From JBCBJX01 sp038522735 (GTDB lineage Bacteria; Pseudomonadota; Alphaproteobacteria; Caulobacterales; Parvularculaceae), in the NCBI GenBank assembly GCA_038522735.1, contig JBCBJX010000041.1:1-24387 (forward strand): 24,387 nucleotides of DNA. Reading direction: 5' to 3'. Each line of letters begins with the position of its first letter. Positions within the stretch are counted from its first letter, which is position 1. A model generated the notes under the pieces. It was given only the letters and a program-made list of their open reading frames with translations, was not told the origin of the DNA and ran no database searches. Position numbers and translations under genes: made by a program. Below, one piece after another: positions 6,266 through 14,049 of the stretch.

Positions 6266-6620
6266 CGACATCCGCCGCGCCCTCGACGCCGACGACGAGG
6301 CGTTTCTGCGCGACCTCGAGGACGGGCGCGGGCTCTTCACGCAAATGGGGTCGACCTTTCGCGGCCCGATGGGCGGCTGGACGGCGTTCGGCTTCCTCGT
6401 GATCTTGATCGCCACCGGCTTCGGCCTCTTCGGCGTCTACAAGATCGTAACGACGAACGAGATTGTTCCGCTGGTGCGGTGGACGGCCGCGGCCGCGGCG
6501 GCCTGGGCTGTGCAGGTCGCTCTGAAACAGTGGGTCTACGACCGCATGAACACGCTCTCAATCCTCAGAGAGCTGAAGAAGATCGAAATGCGGATCGCGC
6601 GGATCGAGGATCGGGGCTGA
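6249..6620 (+). CDS. DUF6768-type two-helix membrane protein, possible anti-sigma factor
   Basis: A 123-residue inner-membrane protein. An acidic cytoplasmic N-terminus (about 40 residues, opening MSEFDSDIRRALDADDEAF) precedes two transmembrane segments (about 44-64, FGFLVILIATGFGLFGVYKI, and about 73-90). The C-terminal amphipathic helix ends in ILRELKKIEMRIARIE. The size, layout and opening motif fit the DUF6768 proteins found beside ECF sigma genes in alphaproteobacteria. The start lies inside the sigma gene with AAAGGAG upstream. No zinc-binding HxxxCxxC motif is present, so it is not a classical ZAS anti-sigma factor. Its role in sequestering or membrane-tethering the sigma factor is inference from the overlap. 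It ends three bases from the convergent hydrolase gene. Confidence 0.75.
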   Translation: MSEFDSDIRRALDADDEAFLRDLEDGRGLFTQMGSTFRGPMGGWTAFGFLVILIATGFGLFGVYKIVTTNEIVPLVRWTAAAAAAWAVQVALKQWVYDRMNTLSILRELKKIEMRIARIEDRG

Positions 6621-6623
6621 CGT

Positions 6624-7568
6624 CTAGCCTGCGAGCCCGGCGCGACCCGCGAGTTCATCGAATGCATCCCAGAACTGGCGCCGATAGTCGTCCGCCTCGA
6701 CCAGAATCTCGTGGCGCGCTCCGGGGATAGGGAGAAGCGAACAGTTCGGCGCCGCCTGCGCGACCCTCGCATGGTCCGTCCCATCGATGACCCGCTCATC
6801 CCCGGCGCTCGCGATCAGCATCGGCGTCCGGACGGATTTAAGACCGTCGGAGAGCGCCTTTCCGGCCTTGATCGCCGCGCGGACCCAGGCGTTCGTCGGC
6901 CCACGGAGAACGGCGATCGGCGCGACGGCCTGCAACGCCTTGAAGCTCTCGAACCGCGCGCGGTCGTGGGTGAACGGATTATCCTCGAACTCATCAGCGA
7001 ACGGCCCGCGCCCGAAGATCGGCTTCTCGCCGAGGCCGATCGCGCACAGGAGGCCGGTCAGAACTTCAGCTGCGAAGAGCGCCGGCGGCGATTTCACGAC
7101 CCGGGTCATGGGCGCCGAAAGGGCCGCTGCCGCGGGTCGCGCACGGCCCGTCGCGAGGGCGTGGAGCGTCACAAGCCCGCCCATGGAATGGGCGAGGAGG
7201 ATCAAAGGGGCGCTCGGCGCGAGATCGGCGGCGATTTCGGACGCCACGGCGGCGAGGTCGTCCGCATAGATATCGAAGCTCGTCGCATGAGCGAGCGAAG
7301 CGTCGTCCAGGGGCCGCGACGACAGCCCTTGGCCGCGGGTGTCGTAGAGCACAACAGCGAAGCCCCGGTCGCGCAGCGCCTCAGCGACTTCGAAATACTT
7401 TTCGATAAACTCGTTGTAGCCGGTCGTGACGACGGCGACCCCTCGCGGCGACGTATGTGGCAGGACGGCGCACCGCAGACGCGCCCCGTCCGGCCGCGGA
7501 AGATAGAGGAGCCGGGCTCCCTCCGGCGGCGTCGCGCCGGGCGCCGCGATCCAGTGCGGCTCGCTCAT
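6624..7568 (-). CDS. Alpha/beta hydrolase, lysophospholipase/monoacylglycerol lipase-like
   Basis: A 314-residue serine hydrolase of the PldB/Hydrolase_4 type. The nucleophile elbow is AHSMGG (S128). The acid is D257 in SAGDERVID and the catalytic histidine is H286 in PGARHEIL, giving a complete triad in the usual spacing. The oxyanion region TTGYNEFIEKY and the VLYDTRGQGLSSR loop match bacterial lysophospholipases and monoacylglycerol lipases. No signal peptide is present, so it acts in the cytosol on acyl-glycerols or lysolipids. The start overlaps the stop of the SCP2 gene by four bases, so it is the third gene of a minus-strand operon with SCP2 and a lipoprotein methyltransferase. That neighbourhood suggests lipid handling. 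Confidence 0.87.
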   Translation of the reverse strand: MSEPHWIAAPGATPPEGARLLYLPRPDGARLRCAVLPHTSPRGVAVVTTGYNEFIEKYFEVAEALRDRGFAVVLYDTRGQGLSSRPLDDASLAHATSFDIYADDLAAVASEIAADLAPSAPLILLAHSMGGLVTLHALATGRARPAAAALSAPMTRVVKSPPALFAAEVLTGLLCAIGLGEKPIFGRGPFADEFEDNPFTHDRARFESFKALQAVAPIAVLRGPTNAWVRAAIKAGKALSDGLKSVRTPMLIASAGDERVIDGTDHARVAQAAPNCSLLPIPGARHEILVEADDYRRQFWDAFDELAGRAGLAG

Positions 7569-7879
7569 GCGGATCCGAGCTCCACCCGCGCTATCACGCT
7601 CATATCGCCGGCGATCGCGAGGCGGCCGGAGACGTAGGACGCCGTCAGCGCGCGATCGTTCATGAGGGCGCGGACGAACGTCTGCTCGTCCGCGTAAATG
7701 GCGCAGTCGGCGTGGACTTCGTCTGTTGTCGCCGTGCTGATTACTGGCGGATCGACGCGCCCCTCGACGACCAGCGCCCGCCCCGCCTCACCGCCGACCT
7801 GCAGCCGCAAGACGCCGCCGAACGGGGTTTTGAACGCCCCGTCGGCCGCTTGCTTCAGCGCGTCGTCGTCGACGCTCAA
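7565..7879 (-). CDS. SCP2 sterol-carrier domain protein
   Basis: A 104-residue protein made of a single SCP2 domain: an N-terminal helix, then LRLQVGGEAGRALVVEGRVDP, then HADCAIYADEQTFVRALMNDR, and a C-terminal segment SGRLAIAGDMSVIARV that closes the hydrophobic tunnel. Such proteins bind acyl chains or lipids in the cytosol. The start is TTG at 7879, six bases after the methyltransferase stop. No ATG or GTG in frame would keep the domain whole, and no good ribosome site is seen, so translation probably depends on the upstream gene. It is coupled to the hydrolase gene by a four-base overlap. Confidence 0.82.
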   Translation of the reverse strand: MSVDDDALKQAADGAFKTPFGGVLRLQVGGEAGRALVVEGRVDPPVISTATTDEVHADCAIYADEQTFVRALMNDRALTASYVSGRLAIAGDMSVIARVELGSA

Positions 7880-7885
7880 GGTCCG

Positions 7886-8815
7886 CTACTCAAGGAGCGC
7901 GGCGTCGGCGTCGATCGGTTTGCGGAACTTCAGCGTCATGCGGTCGCTCTCGCCGATCTCAAGATATGTCTCACGATCATAGCCTTCCGGCGCCTCCTCG
8001 CCTTCGCGGGGGCCGCGGAGGACGGGCGGCAGGGTCCAGACGCCGAACGGGTGGTCGGCCGTGTCCTTCGGATTGGCGTTCACTTCGGAGCGCGCTTCAA
8101 GGACGAAGCCGGCGGCTTCGGCGAAGGCGATGACAGCGTCTTCGCGGACATAGCCCGTGCGCGCGCGGGGATCCTGCTCGCCGTCCTTCTGGCGGTGCTC
8201 GACGACGCCCAATACCCCGCCCGGCTTCAACGCTGCGTAAAAGTCCGCAAACGCCTTTTCCGCGAACTCGCCGCCCATCCAGTTGTGGACGTTGCGGAAG
8301 GAGAGAACCAGGTCGGCGGAGCCCGCCGGCGCGACCGCCTCGGTGTTAGCCGAGAGGGCCGTCACGACGATGTCGCCGTATTCTTCCGGCTTCTGAACGA
8401 AGTTTTCGTCGAAGGCCGTCAGGCTGCGTTCGATGAACGCGCTCTCAACGGACGGATCGAACGCCGCGGCGACATAAGTTCCGCCGCCTTCTTTCAGGGC
8501 GGGCGCCAGCACCCGCGTGTACCAGCCGCCGCCCGGCCAGATTTCGACGACCGTCATGTCCGGCTCGAAACCGAAAAAGAGGAGCGTCTCTTTCGGGTTG
8601 CGGAAGGCGTCGCGATCGGCCCCTTCGCCGCGGCGCGGGTGATCGAGAACGGCGTCGAGCACCTCGCCGGCGTCCGGCGCCGCTGCAGGAGCGTCCGTCG
8701 GGGCCTCCTCCGCGGACGCCGCCTCGGATTCCGGGGCCGGCGTCGCCGCCTCCTCGCCGCCGCACGCCGTGAGAAGAAAAGCCGCGCTCGCCGCAGCCAT
8801 GAATTCAAATCGCAT
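7886..8815 (-). CDS. Predicted lipoprotein methyltransferase (COG4798-like)
   Basis: A 309-residue protein with a lipoprotein signal: a short n-region, a hydrophobic AAASAAFLLTAC, and lipobox Cys18, followed by an Ala/Glu/Pro-rich tether to about residue 48. The body is a class I SAM-dependent methyltransferase-like fold. VVEIWPGGGWYTRVLAP is motif I, YVAAAFDP follows, and LVLSFRNVHNWM and LKPGGVLGVVEHR are the later strands. This combination matches the predicted exported methyltransferases of COG4798. SAM is not normally present in the periplasm, so either the domain is catalytically repurposed or the protein escapes lipidation. A GGGAG ribosome site precedes ATG 8815. It is the first gene of the operon with SCP2 and the hydrolase. 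Confidence 0.82.
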   Translation of the reverse strand: MRFEFMAAASAAFLLTACGGEEAATPAPESEAASAEEAPTDAPAAAPDAGEVLDAVLDHPRRGEGADRDAFRNPKETLLFFGFEPDMTVVEIWPGGGWYTRVLAPALKEGGGTYVAAAFDPSVESAFIERSLTAFDENFVQKPEEYGDIVVTALSANTEAVAPAGSADLVLSFRNVHNWMGGEFAEKAFADFYAALKPGGVLGVVEHRQKDGEQDPRARTGYVREDAVIAFAEAAGFVLEARSEVNANPKDTADHPFGVWTLPPVLRGPREGEEAPEGYDRETYLEIGESDRMTLKFRKPIDADAALLE

Positions 8816-8992
8816 CGGGGGTCTCCCTGTTCAGCCGCCTAAAACGCCCGCGAAGAGGGCTAGCGACATCGGAGCGAAACGACAACTCCGACCTCTTGAC
8901 CCGAAAATTCGCGCTCACCACCTTCTGTTAGCGGGAGCCGTCAGGTCCTGCAGACGCGACGCGGCCGGCCTCAGCGGCGGTTCGCAACGCGC

Positions 8993-9023
8993 CGAACACC
9001 TTGCTGATGAAAGAAGGACTTCG
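8993..9023 (+). promoter_or_regulatory. Possible ROSE-like RNA thermometer
   Basis: The leader just before the Hsp20 ATG can fold with CGAA (8993-8996) against TTCG (9020-9023) and CCTT (8999-9002) against AAGG (9014-9017), which buries the Shine-Dalgarno AAGGA (9014-9018). The TTGCT (9001-9005) opposite AGGA also fits the UUGCU/AGGA arrangement of ROSE elements, which regulate small heat-shock genes in alphaproteobacteria. The fold was done by hand and not scored. Confidence 0.45.
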
Positions 9024-9025
9024 AT

Positions 9026-9478
9026 ATGCGCACTTACGATCTCACCCCCCTTTATCGCTCGACCGTCGGCTTCGACCGCCTGTTCGACCTGCTCGATACG
9101 GCGACGAAAGCCGATCAGGGTTCGGGCTACCCGCCTTACAACATCGAACGGACGGGCGACGCGGAGTACCGCATCACCCTCGCCGTTGCGGGCTTCGCGG
9201 ACGCTGATCTCGACATCGAGGTCAAAGAGAACGCGCTGACCGTGAAAGGCGCGCGTACCGATGCGGGCGACGACCGCACCTTCCTGCATCAGGGCATTGC
9301 AGGCCGCGCTTTCGAGCGCCGGTTCCAGCTCGCCGAGCACGTGAAGGTCTCCGGCGCATCGCTGGAGAACGGCCTCCTCAACATCGACCTCGTGAAGGAA
9401 ATCCCCGAGGAAGCGAAACCGCGCAAAATCGCGATCAGCCCGTCGACGGGCGCCGCGGTTCTTCGCGCCGCGGAATAA
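9026..9478 (+). CDS. Small heat-shock protein, Hsp20/IbpA family
   Basis: A 150-residue ATP-independent holdase. The N-terminal arm opens with MRTYDLTPLYRSTVGFDRLFDLLD, cut here by the fold boundary near residue 35, and is the IbpA/HspH-type alphaproteobacterial start. The alpha-crystallin domain spans about 38-130 with YNIERTGDAEYRITLAVAGF at its start, the NALTVKG strand, and the dimer-contact region GIAGRAFERRFQLAEHV. The I-x-I-like ending is KIAIS. It binds unfolding proteins for later refolding by DnaK/ClpB. Ribosome site AAGGA lies seven bases before ATG and may be temperature-masked. A CTTGAC (8895-8900) resembling a sigma-32 -35 box lies 126 bases upstream without a convincing -10 partner. 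A strong terminator follows. Confidence 0.92.
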   Translation: MRTYDLTPLYRSTVGFDRLFDLLDTATKADQGSGYPPYNIERTGDAEYRITLAVAGFADADLDIEVKENALTVKGARTDAGDDRTFLHQGIAGRAFERRFQLAEHVKVSGASLENGLLNIDLVKEIPEEAKPRKIAISPSTGAAVLRAAE

Positions 9479-9535
9479 CCGACACGCCCGGCGGGCGCGC
9501 GACGCCCTCCCCCCGACCGCGCGCCGGCTGAGGCG

Positions 9536-9573
9536 ATCGGGCGGCCCTTCACGGGGCCGCCCGATTACCTTTT
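9536..9573 (+). terminator. Intrinsic terminator after hsp20
   Basis: A perfect 12-bp stem, ATCGGGCGGCCC (9536-9547) with GGGCCGCCCGAT (9554-9565), has a six-base loop and is followed by TACCTTTT. It separates the heat-shock gene from the Tricorn-like gene. Confidence 0.8.
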
Positions 9574-9649
9574 CGTCATGTGGTTCAGGGTTTTCCCTTA
9601 ACGCCCCGCGTCGCAGACTTCCTCCGTTGATCAAACGGGGGAGTTTCCC

Positions 9650-12600
9650 ATGCGCGCACGTCTCGCCTCCATCGCGGCCGGCCTCGCCGCCGCGGCCTCG
9701 ACCGCCGCCATCGCCGGCGTCGAGGGCTATTATTCCTACCCGGACGCCCATGGAGACACGCTGGTCTTCGCGAGCGAAGGCGATCTCTGGCGCGCCTCGG
9801 TCGAGGGCGGCGACGCCGTCCGCCTGACGACGCACCCGGAGCCCGAGACCCGGCCGTTCATCTCTCCCGACGGCGCATCGGTCGTCTTCATGGGCAATTA
9901 CGACGGCGAAGGCGAAGCCTACGTCGTTCCCCTCGCCGGCGGACGACCGAAACAGATCACCTTCGAAGGCGGCCGCCTTCGCGTCGAAGGCTGGAGCCCG
10001 GACGGCCGGGTGCTGATCGCCTCCTATAACGAGCCCGGCAACAACGCCGTCGTGCTCCGCCTCGTCGATCCGGAGACGCTGGAAGCCGAAACCCTGCCCC
10101 TCTGGCGGGCTACCGCCGGCGCCTTCTCCGGCGACGGAAAGACGTTCTATTTCACCCGCCGCGGCCTTTCTGAATCGAACGACAACGCGCTTCTTTATCG
10201 CGGCGGCGCCATGGCGGAGCTCTGGAGTTGGCGCATAGGCTCCAAGCGCGAAGCGACGCAACTCGCCGATGACTTCGGCGCGCCGATCCGCAGCCCCATG
10301 GTTCACGGAAACCGCGTTTACTTCGTCTCCGACAAGTCGGGCGCAGACGCGATCTGGTCGATGGCGCGCTCCGGCCGTGACATTCAACAGCACACGGAGA
10401 ACGGCGAGTTCCAGATCCGCCGGCCGAACATGGCGGACGGCAAGATCCTCTATCAGCGGGGCGCCGATATCTACGTCTTCGATATCGAGGCGGAGGAAGA
10501 GGCGAAGATCGACCTCTCGCTCGTGAGCGACCGCGACTACACCCGCAAGCGCTGGCTCGACGATCCGCTCGATTATCTGGACGCCGCCATCATGGGCGGC
10601 GCAGGAGAGGCGGTCGCCCTCACCGCCCGCGGCGACGTCGCCCTCGGCTTCACCGGCGAGCGCCGCCGGGTCGATTTCGAAATCCCGAAAGGCGCCCGCG
10701 CCCGCGTCGCGACGCCGGGGCCGAAGGGCGACTGGGTCTATCTCGTCATCGACCAGAACCGCCGCGGCGAGATCTGGCGGCTGCCCGCGGACGGGCGCGG
10801 CGAAGCCGAACAGCTCACCGTCGGCTCCGACGCGCCGATCTGGGAGATCGTTCCCTCCCCGGACGGCTCGCGCCTCGTCTATGACGACAAGAAGGGCCGG
10901 CTCTGGTCCCTCGACCTCGAAAGCCAGGAAAAGACGCTGCTCGTCCAGAACGAGACGGGCGACGACTCTCCATTCACCGGCATCTCCTGGTCGAAGCACG
11001 GCCGCTATCTCACCTACGCCGAATACGGCGCCGCCGACGTCAACGACGTGTTCATTCACGACACGGAGACGGGCGAGCGCGCGCGGGTCGATTCCGCCAA
11101 ATACGCGGGATATTCGCCGGCGTTTTCGGCGGACGGCGAATGGCTATTTTTCCTTTCCGACCGGGCCTTCAGCCCGACGCCCGGCTCGCCCTGGGGCGAT
11201 CGCAATATGGGCCCCGCCTTCATCAACCGCACCAAAATCTACGCGACCGCGCTGACGGAGGACGCCGAATGGCCCTTCGCCCCGAAAGACGAACTCGCGG
11301 CGAAAGAGGACGAGGACGAGAACGGCGAGGACGAAGAAGCCGATACGGAGGAAAAGTCCGACGAGAACGCCGAGGACGCCTCCGAAGACGAGGAGAAAAA
11401 GGACGAAGACGAAAAAGACGTCGAAATCGTCTTCGACGGGATCGCCGGCCGCCTCTGGGAGGTTCCGGCGGAGCGGGGCGACTATTGGGGCCTCGGCGCC
11501 AACGGCTCGCACCTTTATGTTCTTCAGTATGGCGACGACCAGACGGATCTGAAGAGCATCAAGATCGACGCGACCGACGCGGAGATGAAGACCTTCGCCT
11601 CGAACGTCCGCGGCTACAGCCTCTCCGACGACGGCGAAAAGCTCTTCTATCGCTCGAACGGCATGATGGCGATCGTGCCCGCCGGCGCGTCTGCTCCGGA
11701 CGATCTCTCCGACCACAAGATCCGCGTCGGCGACTGGAAGCTGCCGGTCGATCCGCAGGTCGAATGGCGCCAGATGGTTTATGACGCCTGGCGGATGCAC
11801 CGGGATTATTCCTTCGATCCCGCCATGCGCGGGGTCGACTGGGAGGCGGTGCTGGAGCGCTACGCGCCCCTTGTCGCGCGGGTCGGTCACCGTACGGAGC
11901 TCGACGATCTCCTCGCCCAGATGTCGGCCAATCTCGGCATCCTCCACAGCCAGATCGCCCGCGGAGAAACGCCGCAGGACGAAGAAGTCGGCGACGCCGC
12001 CTTCCTCGGCGCGAAATTCGAGGCCGTCGACAACGGCTTGCGTGTCGCGACGATTTTCGCCGGCGAAAGCGATCTCATCGACCGGCGGGGTCCGCTGACG
12101 GAGCCCGGCGTGGACGTGCGCGAAGGCGACGTCCTCATCGCCGTGGACGGAACGCCGGTCTCGACGCAGGCCGGGCTCCACGCGGCTCTCAACCAGAAGG
12201 CCGGCCAGCAGGTTCGCCTCGATCTTCTTCGCGACGGCGAAGAGGTGAGCGAAATCGTCGAACCGACGGGCTCGGATTTCTGGCTCATGTACGATCATTG
12301 GGTCGAAGGCCGCCGCGACTATGTCCGTTCAGAAACTGATAATCGCTTCGGCTACATGCACCTGCGCGCCATGGGCGGTCGGGACGTCGCGAGCTTCGCG
12401 CGCGACTACTACGAGCACGACGGGAAGGACGGCCTCATCATCGACGTGCGCGGCAACTGGGGCGGCAATGTGGATAGCTGGCTGCTCGGCTTCCTGTCGC
12501 GCAGGGCCTGGGCCTTCTGGATGAGCCCGAACGGCGGCGAGCCCTATGTCAACATGCAGCGCGCCTTCCGCGGCCATATCGTCGTCCTGATCGACGAAGG

Positions 12601-12967
12601 AACGTACTCGGACGGGGAGACCTTCACCGCCGGCTTCAAGGCGCTCGAGCTTGGCGACGTGATCGGCCAGCAGACGGCCGGCGCCGGCATCTGGCTCTCA
12701 GGCCGCAACAACCTGGTCGACGGCGGCCGGGCGCGCATCGCGGAGTTCCCGCAATTCGGCCTCGACGGCCGCTGGCTCATCGAGGCCCGCGGCGTCTCGC
12801 CGGACATCGAGGTGGATAATCTTCCCTACGCGACCTTCAAGGGACAAGACGCCCAGCTCGACGCGGCGATCTCGCACCTTGAAAAGCGCCTGAAGGAGGA
12901 CCCGATCCCCGAGTTGAAAGCGAAACCACTGCCGCCCTTCGGTCAGTGGGGGCAGGATGTGGAGTAG
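9650..12967 (+). CDS. Tricorn-type S41 peptidase with beta-propeller domains
   Basis: A 1105-residue exported protease. The signal peptide (residues 1 to about 22) has an Ala-rich core ending TAAIAG. The N-terminal two thirds are PD40/Tricorn-type beta-propeller repeats (for example RPFISPDGASVVF, RVEGWSPDGRVLIA, IVPSPDGSRLVYD). A C1-like domain, a PDZ domain (VREGDVLIAVDGTPVS, about 820-890) and the S41 core follow. By comparison with Tricorn, the catalytic set is H766 (ILHSQ), nucleophile S987 (EGTYSDGE) and E1054 (SPDIEVD), so it should be active. It probably trims peptides in the periplasm. An acidic Asp/Glu/Lys tract at about 550-593 interrupts the propeller region. ATG 9650 is preceded by GGGGGAG. 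It stands alone between two terminators. Confidence 0.9.
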   Translation: MRARLASIAAGLAAAASTAAIAGVEGYYSYPDAHGDTLVFASEGDLWRASVEGGDAVRLTTHPEPETRPFISPDGASVVFMGNYDGEGEAYVVPLAGGRPKQITFEGGRLRVEGWSPDGRVLIASYNEPGNNAVVLRLVDPETLEAETLPLWRATAGAFSGDGKTFYFTRRGLSESNDNALLYRGGAMAELWSWRIGSKREATQLADDFGAPIRSPMVHGNRVYFVSDKSGADAIWSMARSGRDIQQHTENGEFQIRRPNMADGKILYQRGADIYVFDIEAEEEAKIDLSLVSDRDYTRKRWLDDPLDYLDAAIMGGAGEAVALTARGDVALGFTGERRRVDFEIPKGARARVATPGPKGDWVYLVIDQNRRGEIWRLPADGRGEAEQLTVGSDAPIWEIVPSPDGSRLVYDDKKGRLWSLDLESQEKTLLVQNETGDDSPFTGISWSKHGRYLTYAEYGAADVNDVFIHDTETGERARVDSAKYAGYSPAFSADGEWLFFLSDRAFSPTPGSPWGDRNMGPAFINRTKIYATALTEDAEWPFAPKDELAAKEDEDENGEDEEADTEEKSDENAEDASEDEEKKDEDEKDVEIVFDGIAGRLWEVPAERGDYWGLGANGSHLYVLQYGDDQTDLKSIKIDATDAEMKTFASNVRGYSLSDDGEKLFYRSNGMMAIVPAGASAPDDLSDHKIRVGDWKLPVDPQVEWRQMVYDAWRMHRDYSFDPAMRGVDWEAVLERYAPLVARVGHRTELDDLLAQMSANLGILHSQIARGETPQDEEVGDAAFLGAKFEAVDNGLRVATIFAGESDLIDRRGPLTEPGVDVREGDVLIAVDGTPVSTQAGLHAALNQKAGQQVRLDLLRDGEEVSEIVEPTGSDFWLMYDHWVEGRRDYVRSETDNRFGYMHLRAMGGRDVASFARDYYEHDGKDGLIIDVRGNWGGNVDSWLLGFLSRRAWAFWMSPNGGEPYVNMQRAFRGHIVVLIDEGTYSDGETFTAGFKALELGDVIGQQTAGAGIWLSGRNNLVDGGRARIAEFPQFGLDGRWLIEARGVSPDIEVDNLPYATFKGQDAQLDAAISHLEKRLKEDPIPELKAKPLPPFGQWGQDVE

Positions 12968-12994
12968 CCCCCGAGCCGGTCTTAAACACGATCC

Positions 12995-13028
12995 GCCGCT
13001 CATCCCGGCGAATGCCGGGATGAGCGGC
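12995..13028. terminator. Bidirectional hairpin between convergent genes
   Basis: GCCGCTCATCCCGGC (12995-13009) and GCCGGGATGAGCGGC (13014-13028) form a perfect 15-bp stem with loop GAAT. It lies between the converging Tricorn-like and gpmA genes. There is no T-run, so termination is inferred from position and stem strength. The CATCCCGGC core is also a common dispersed palindrome in alphaproteobacterial genomes. Confidence 0.6.
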
Positions 13029-13039
13029 GTGACTGTTCC

Positions 13040-13082
13040 TCCTTCGTCCTGAGGAGCCCGCGAAAGCGGGCGTCGCGAAGGA
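13040..13082. repeat. Short copy of the dispersed CCTTCG/CGAAGG palindrome
   Basis: Outer arms TCCTTCG (13040-13046) and CGAAGGA (13076-13082) enclose CCTGAGGAGC and an inner GCCCGC-GAAA-GCGGGC hairpin (13056-13071). It shares the outer arms and the CTGAGGAGC core with the longer elements at 13892 and 23658. Confidence 0.7.
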
Positions 13083-13097
13083 CGGCGGCGTGCGCTC

Positions 13098-13823
13098 CTA
13101 GCCCGCCTCCGGCAGCGCCGTCGCCCGCGCTGCATCGAGATACCGCGCCTCGCGCACCGAAAGATCGCCCTCCTCGAGCTCCAGAAGCAGAGGATTGCCG
13201 GTCGGGATCTCGACGCCGACGATGTCGTCCTCGGAGACGTCGAACAGCATCTTGACAATGGCCCGAAGCGAATTGCCGTGGGCGGCGATGAGGATGTTTT
13301 CGCCTGCTTCTAGGCGCGGCGCGATCTCAGCATCCCAATAAGGCTTCACCCGGTCGAGCGTTGACTTGAGGCTCTCAGCTAACGGAATATCTCCACCCCC
13401 GAGAGCGGCGTAGCGGATGTCGGTATTGGGATTATCGGGGTTTTCGGCGTCGATCTCCGGCGGCGGCGTGTCGTAGGAGCGCCGCCAGATCTTCACCTGA
13501 TCCTCGCCGTGCTTCTCCGCCGTCTCGGCCTTGTTGAGCCCGGTGAGGCCGCCATAGTGGCGCTCGTTTAGCCGCCAGTCCTTCTCGACCGGCAGCCAGA
13601 CGCGGTCCATGCCGTCCAAAGCAATGTTCAGAGTGCGAATGGCGCGGGTGAGCACCGACGTGTAACAGCGGTCGAACTCGACGCCGGTCTCCTTCAACAG
13701 CGCGCCCGCCTTGTCGGCCTCCGCGCGACCCTGATCGGTCAGGTCCACGTCGACCCAGCCGGTGAAGCGGTTCTGCAGGTTCCAGTCGCTCTGTCCGTGC
13801 CGAAGCAGCGCCAGATGGGCCAT
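13098..13823 (-). CDS. gpmA: 2,3-bisphosphoglycerate-dependent phosphoglycerate mutase
   Basis: A 241-residue cytosolic glycolytic enzyme interconverting 3- and 2-phosphoglycerate. The phospho-histidine loop LRHGQSDWN is at the N-terminus, followed by NRFTGWVDVDLTDQG, the LTRAIRT arginine site, the RLNERHYGGLTGLNK motif, and the second catalytic histidine in AAHGNSLRA. Length and motifs fit the dPGM (GpmA) family. ATG 13823 (MAHLALLRHG) is chosen over the longer frame from 13877 because the fold begins there and GGGAG lies upstream. It is transcribed toward the Tricorn-like gene, with a hairpin and a repeat between them. Confidence 0.95.
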   Translation of the reverse strand: MAHLALLRHGQSDWNLQNRFTGWVDVDLTDQGRAEADKAGALLKETGVEFDRCYTSVLTRAIRTLNIALDGMDRVWLPVEKDWRLNERHYGGLTGLNKAETAEKHGEDQVKIWRRSYDTPPPEIDAENPDNPNTDIRYAALGGGDIPLAESLKSTLDRVKPYWDAEIAPRLEAGENILIAAHGNSLRAIVKMLFDVSEDDIVGVEIPTGNPLLLELEEGDLSVREARYLDAARATALPEAG

Positions 13824-13891
13824 GTCATGCTCCCTTGTCCTCGGCCGCGGTATGGGCGAGCGCGCCGCGGGCGGCAAGCCTCGGCTCGGGC

Positions 13892-13997
13892 GGCCATCCT
13901 TCGAGACGGCGCTTCGCGCCTCCTCAGGATGAGCATTGCGCCGGCAGGCCGCTCGTACTGAGGAGCGAGGCGAAGCCTCGCGTCTCGAAGGACGGCC
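13892..13997. repeat. 106-bp composite palindromic repeat
   Basis: The end arms GGCCATCCTTCGAGACG (13892-13908) and CGTCTCGAAGGACGGCC (13981-13997) match at 16 of 17 positions. Inside, a second pair, CTCCTCAG and CTGAGGAG, faces inward, so the element reads as two half-units in inverted orientation. It lies between divergent gpmA and the ABC-F gene. It is the same architecture as the element at 23658-23757. Confidence 0.8.
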
Positions 13998-14049
13998 GCT
14001 TTTCCCAACCCGCCTTCATGCGCCTCCCCCGACCTGTTAAACGCCGCCG

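Noticed and set aside
8915..11059. A 714-codon open frame on the minus strand
   Set aside because: It is antisense to hsp20 and the Tricorn-like gene, has Arg/Ala/Asp-rich shadow composition and no recognisable domain. Long antisense frames are expected at this GC content.
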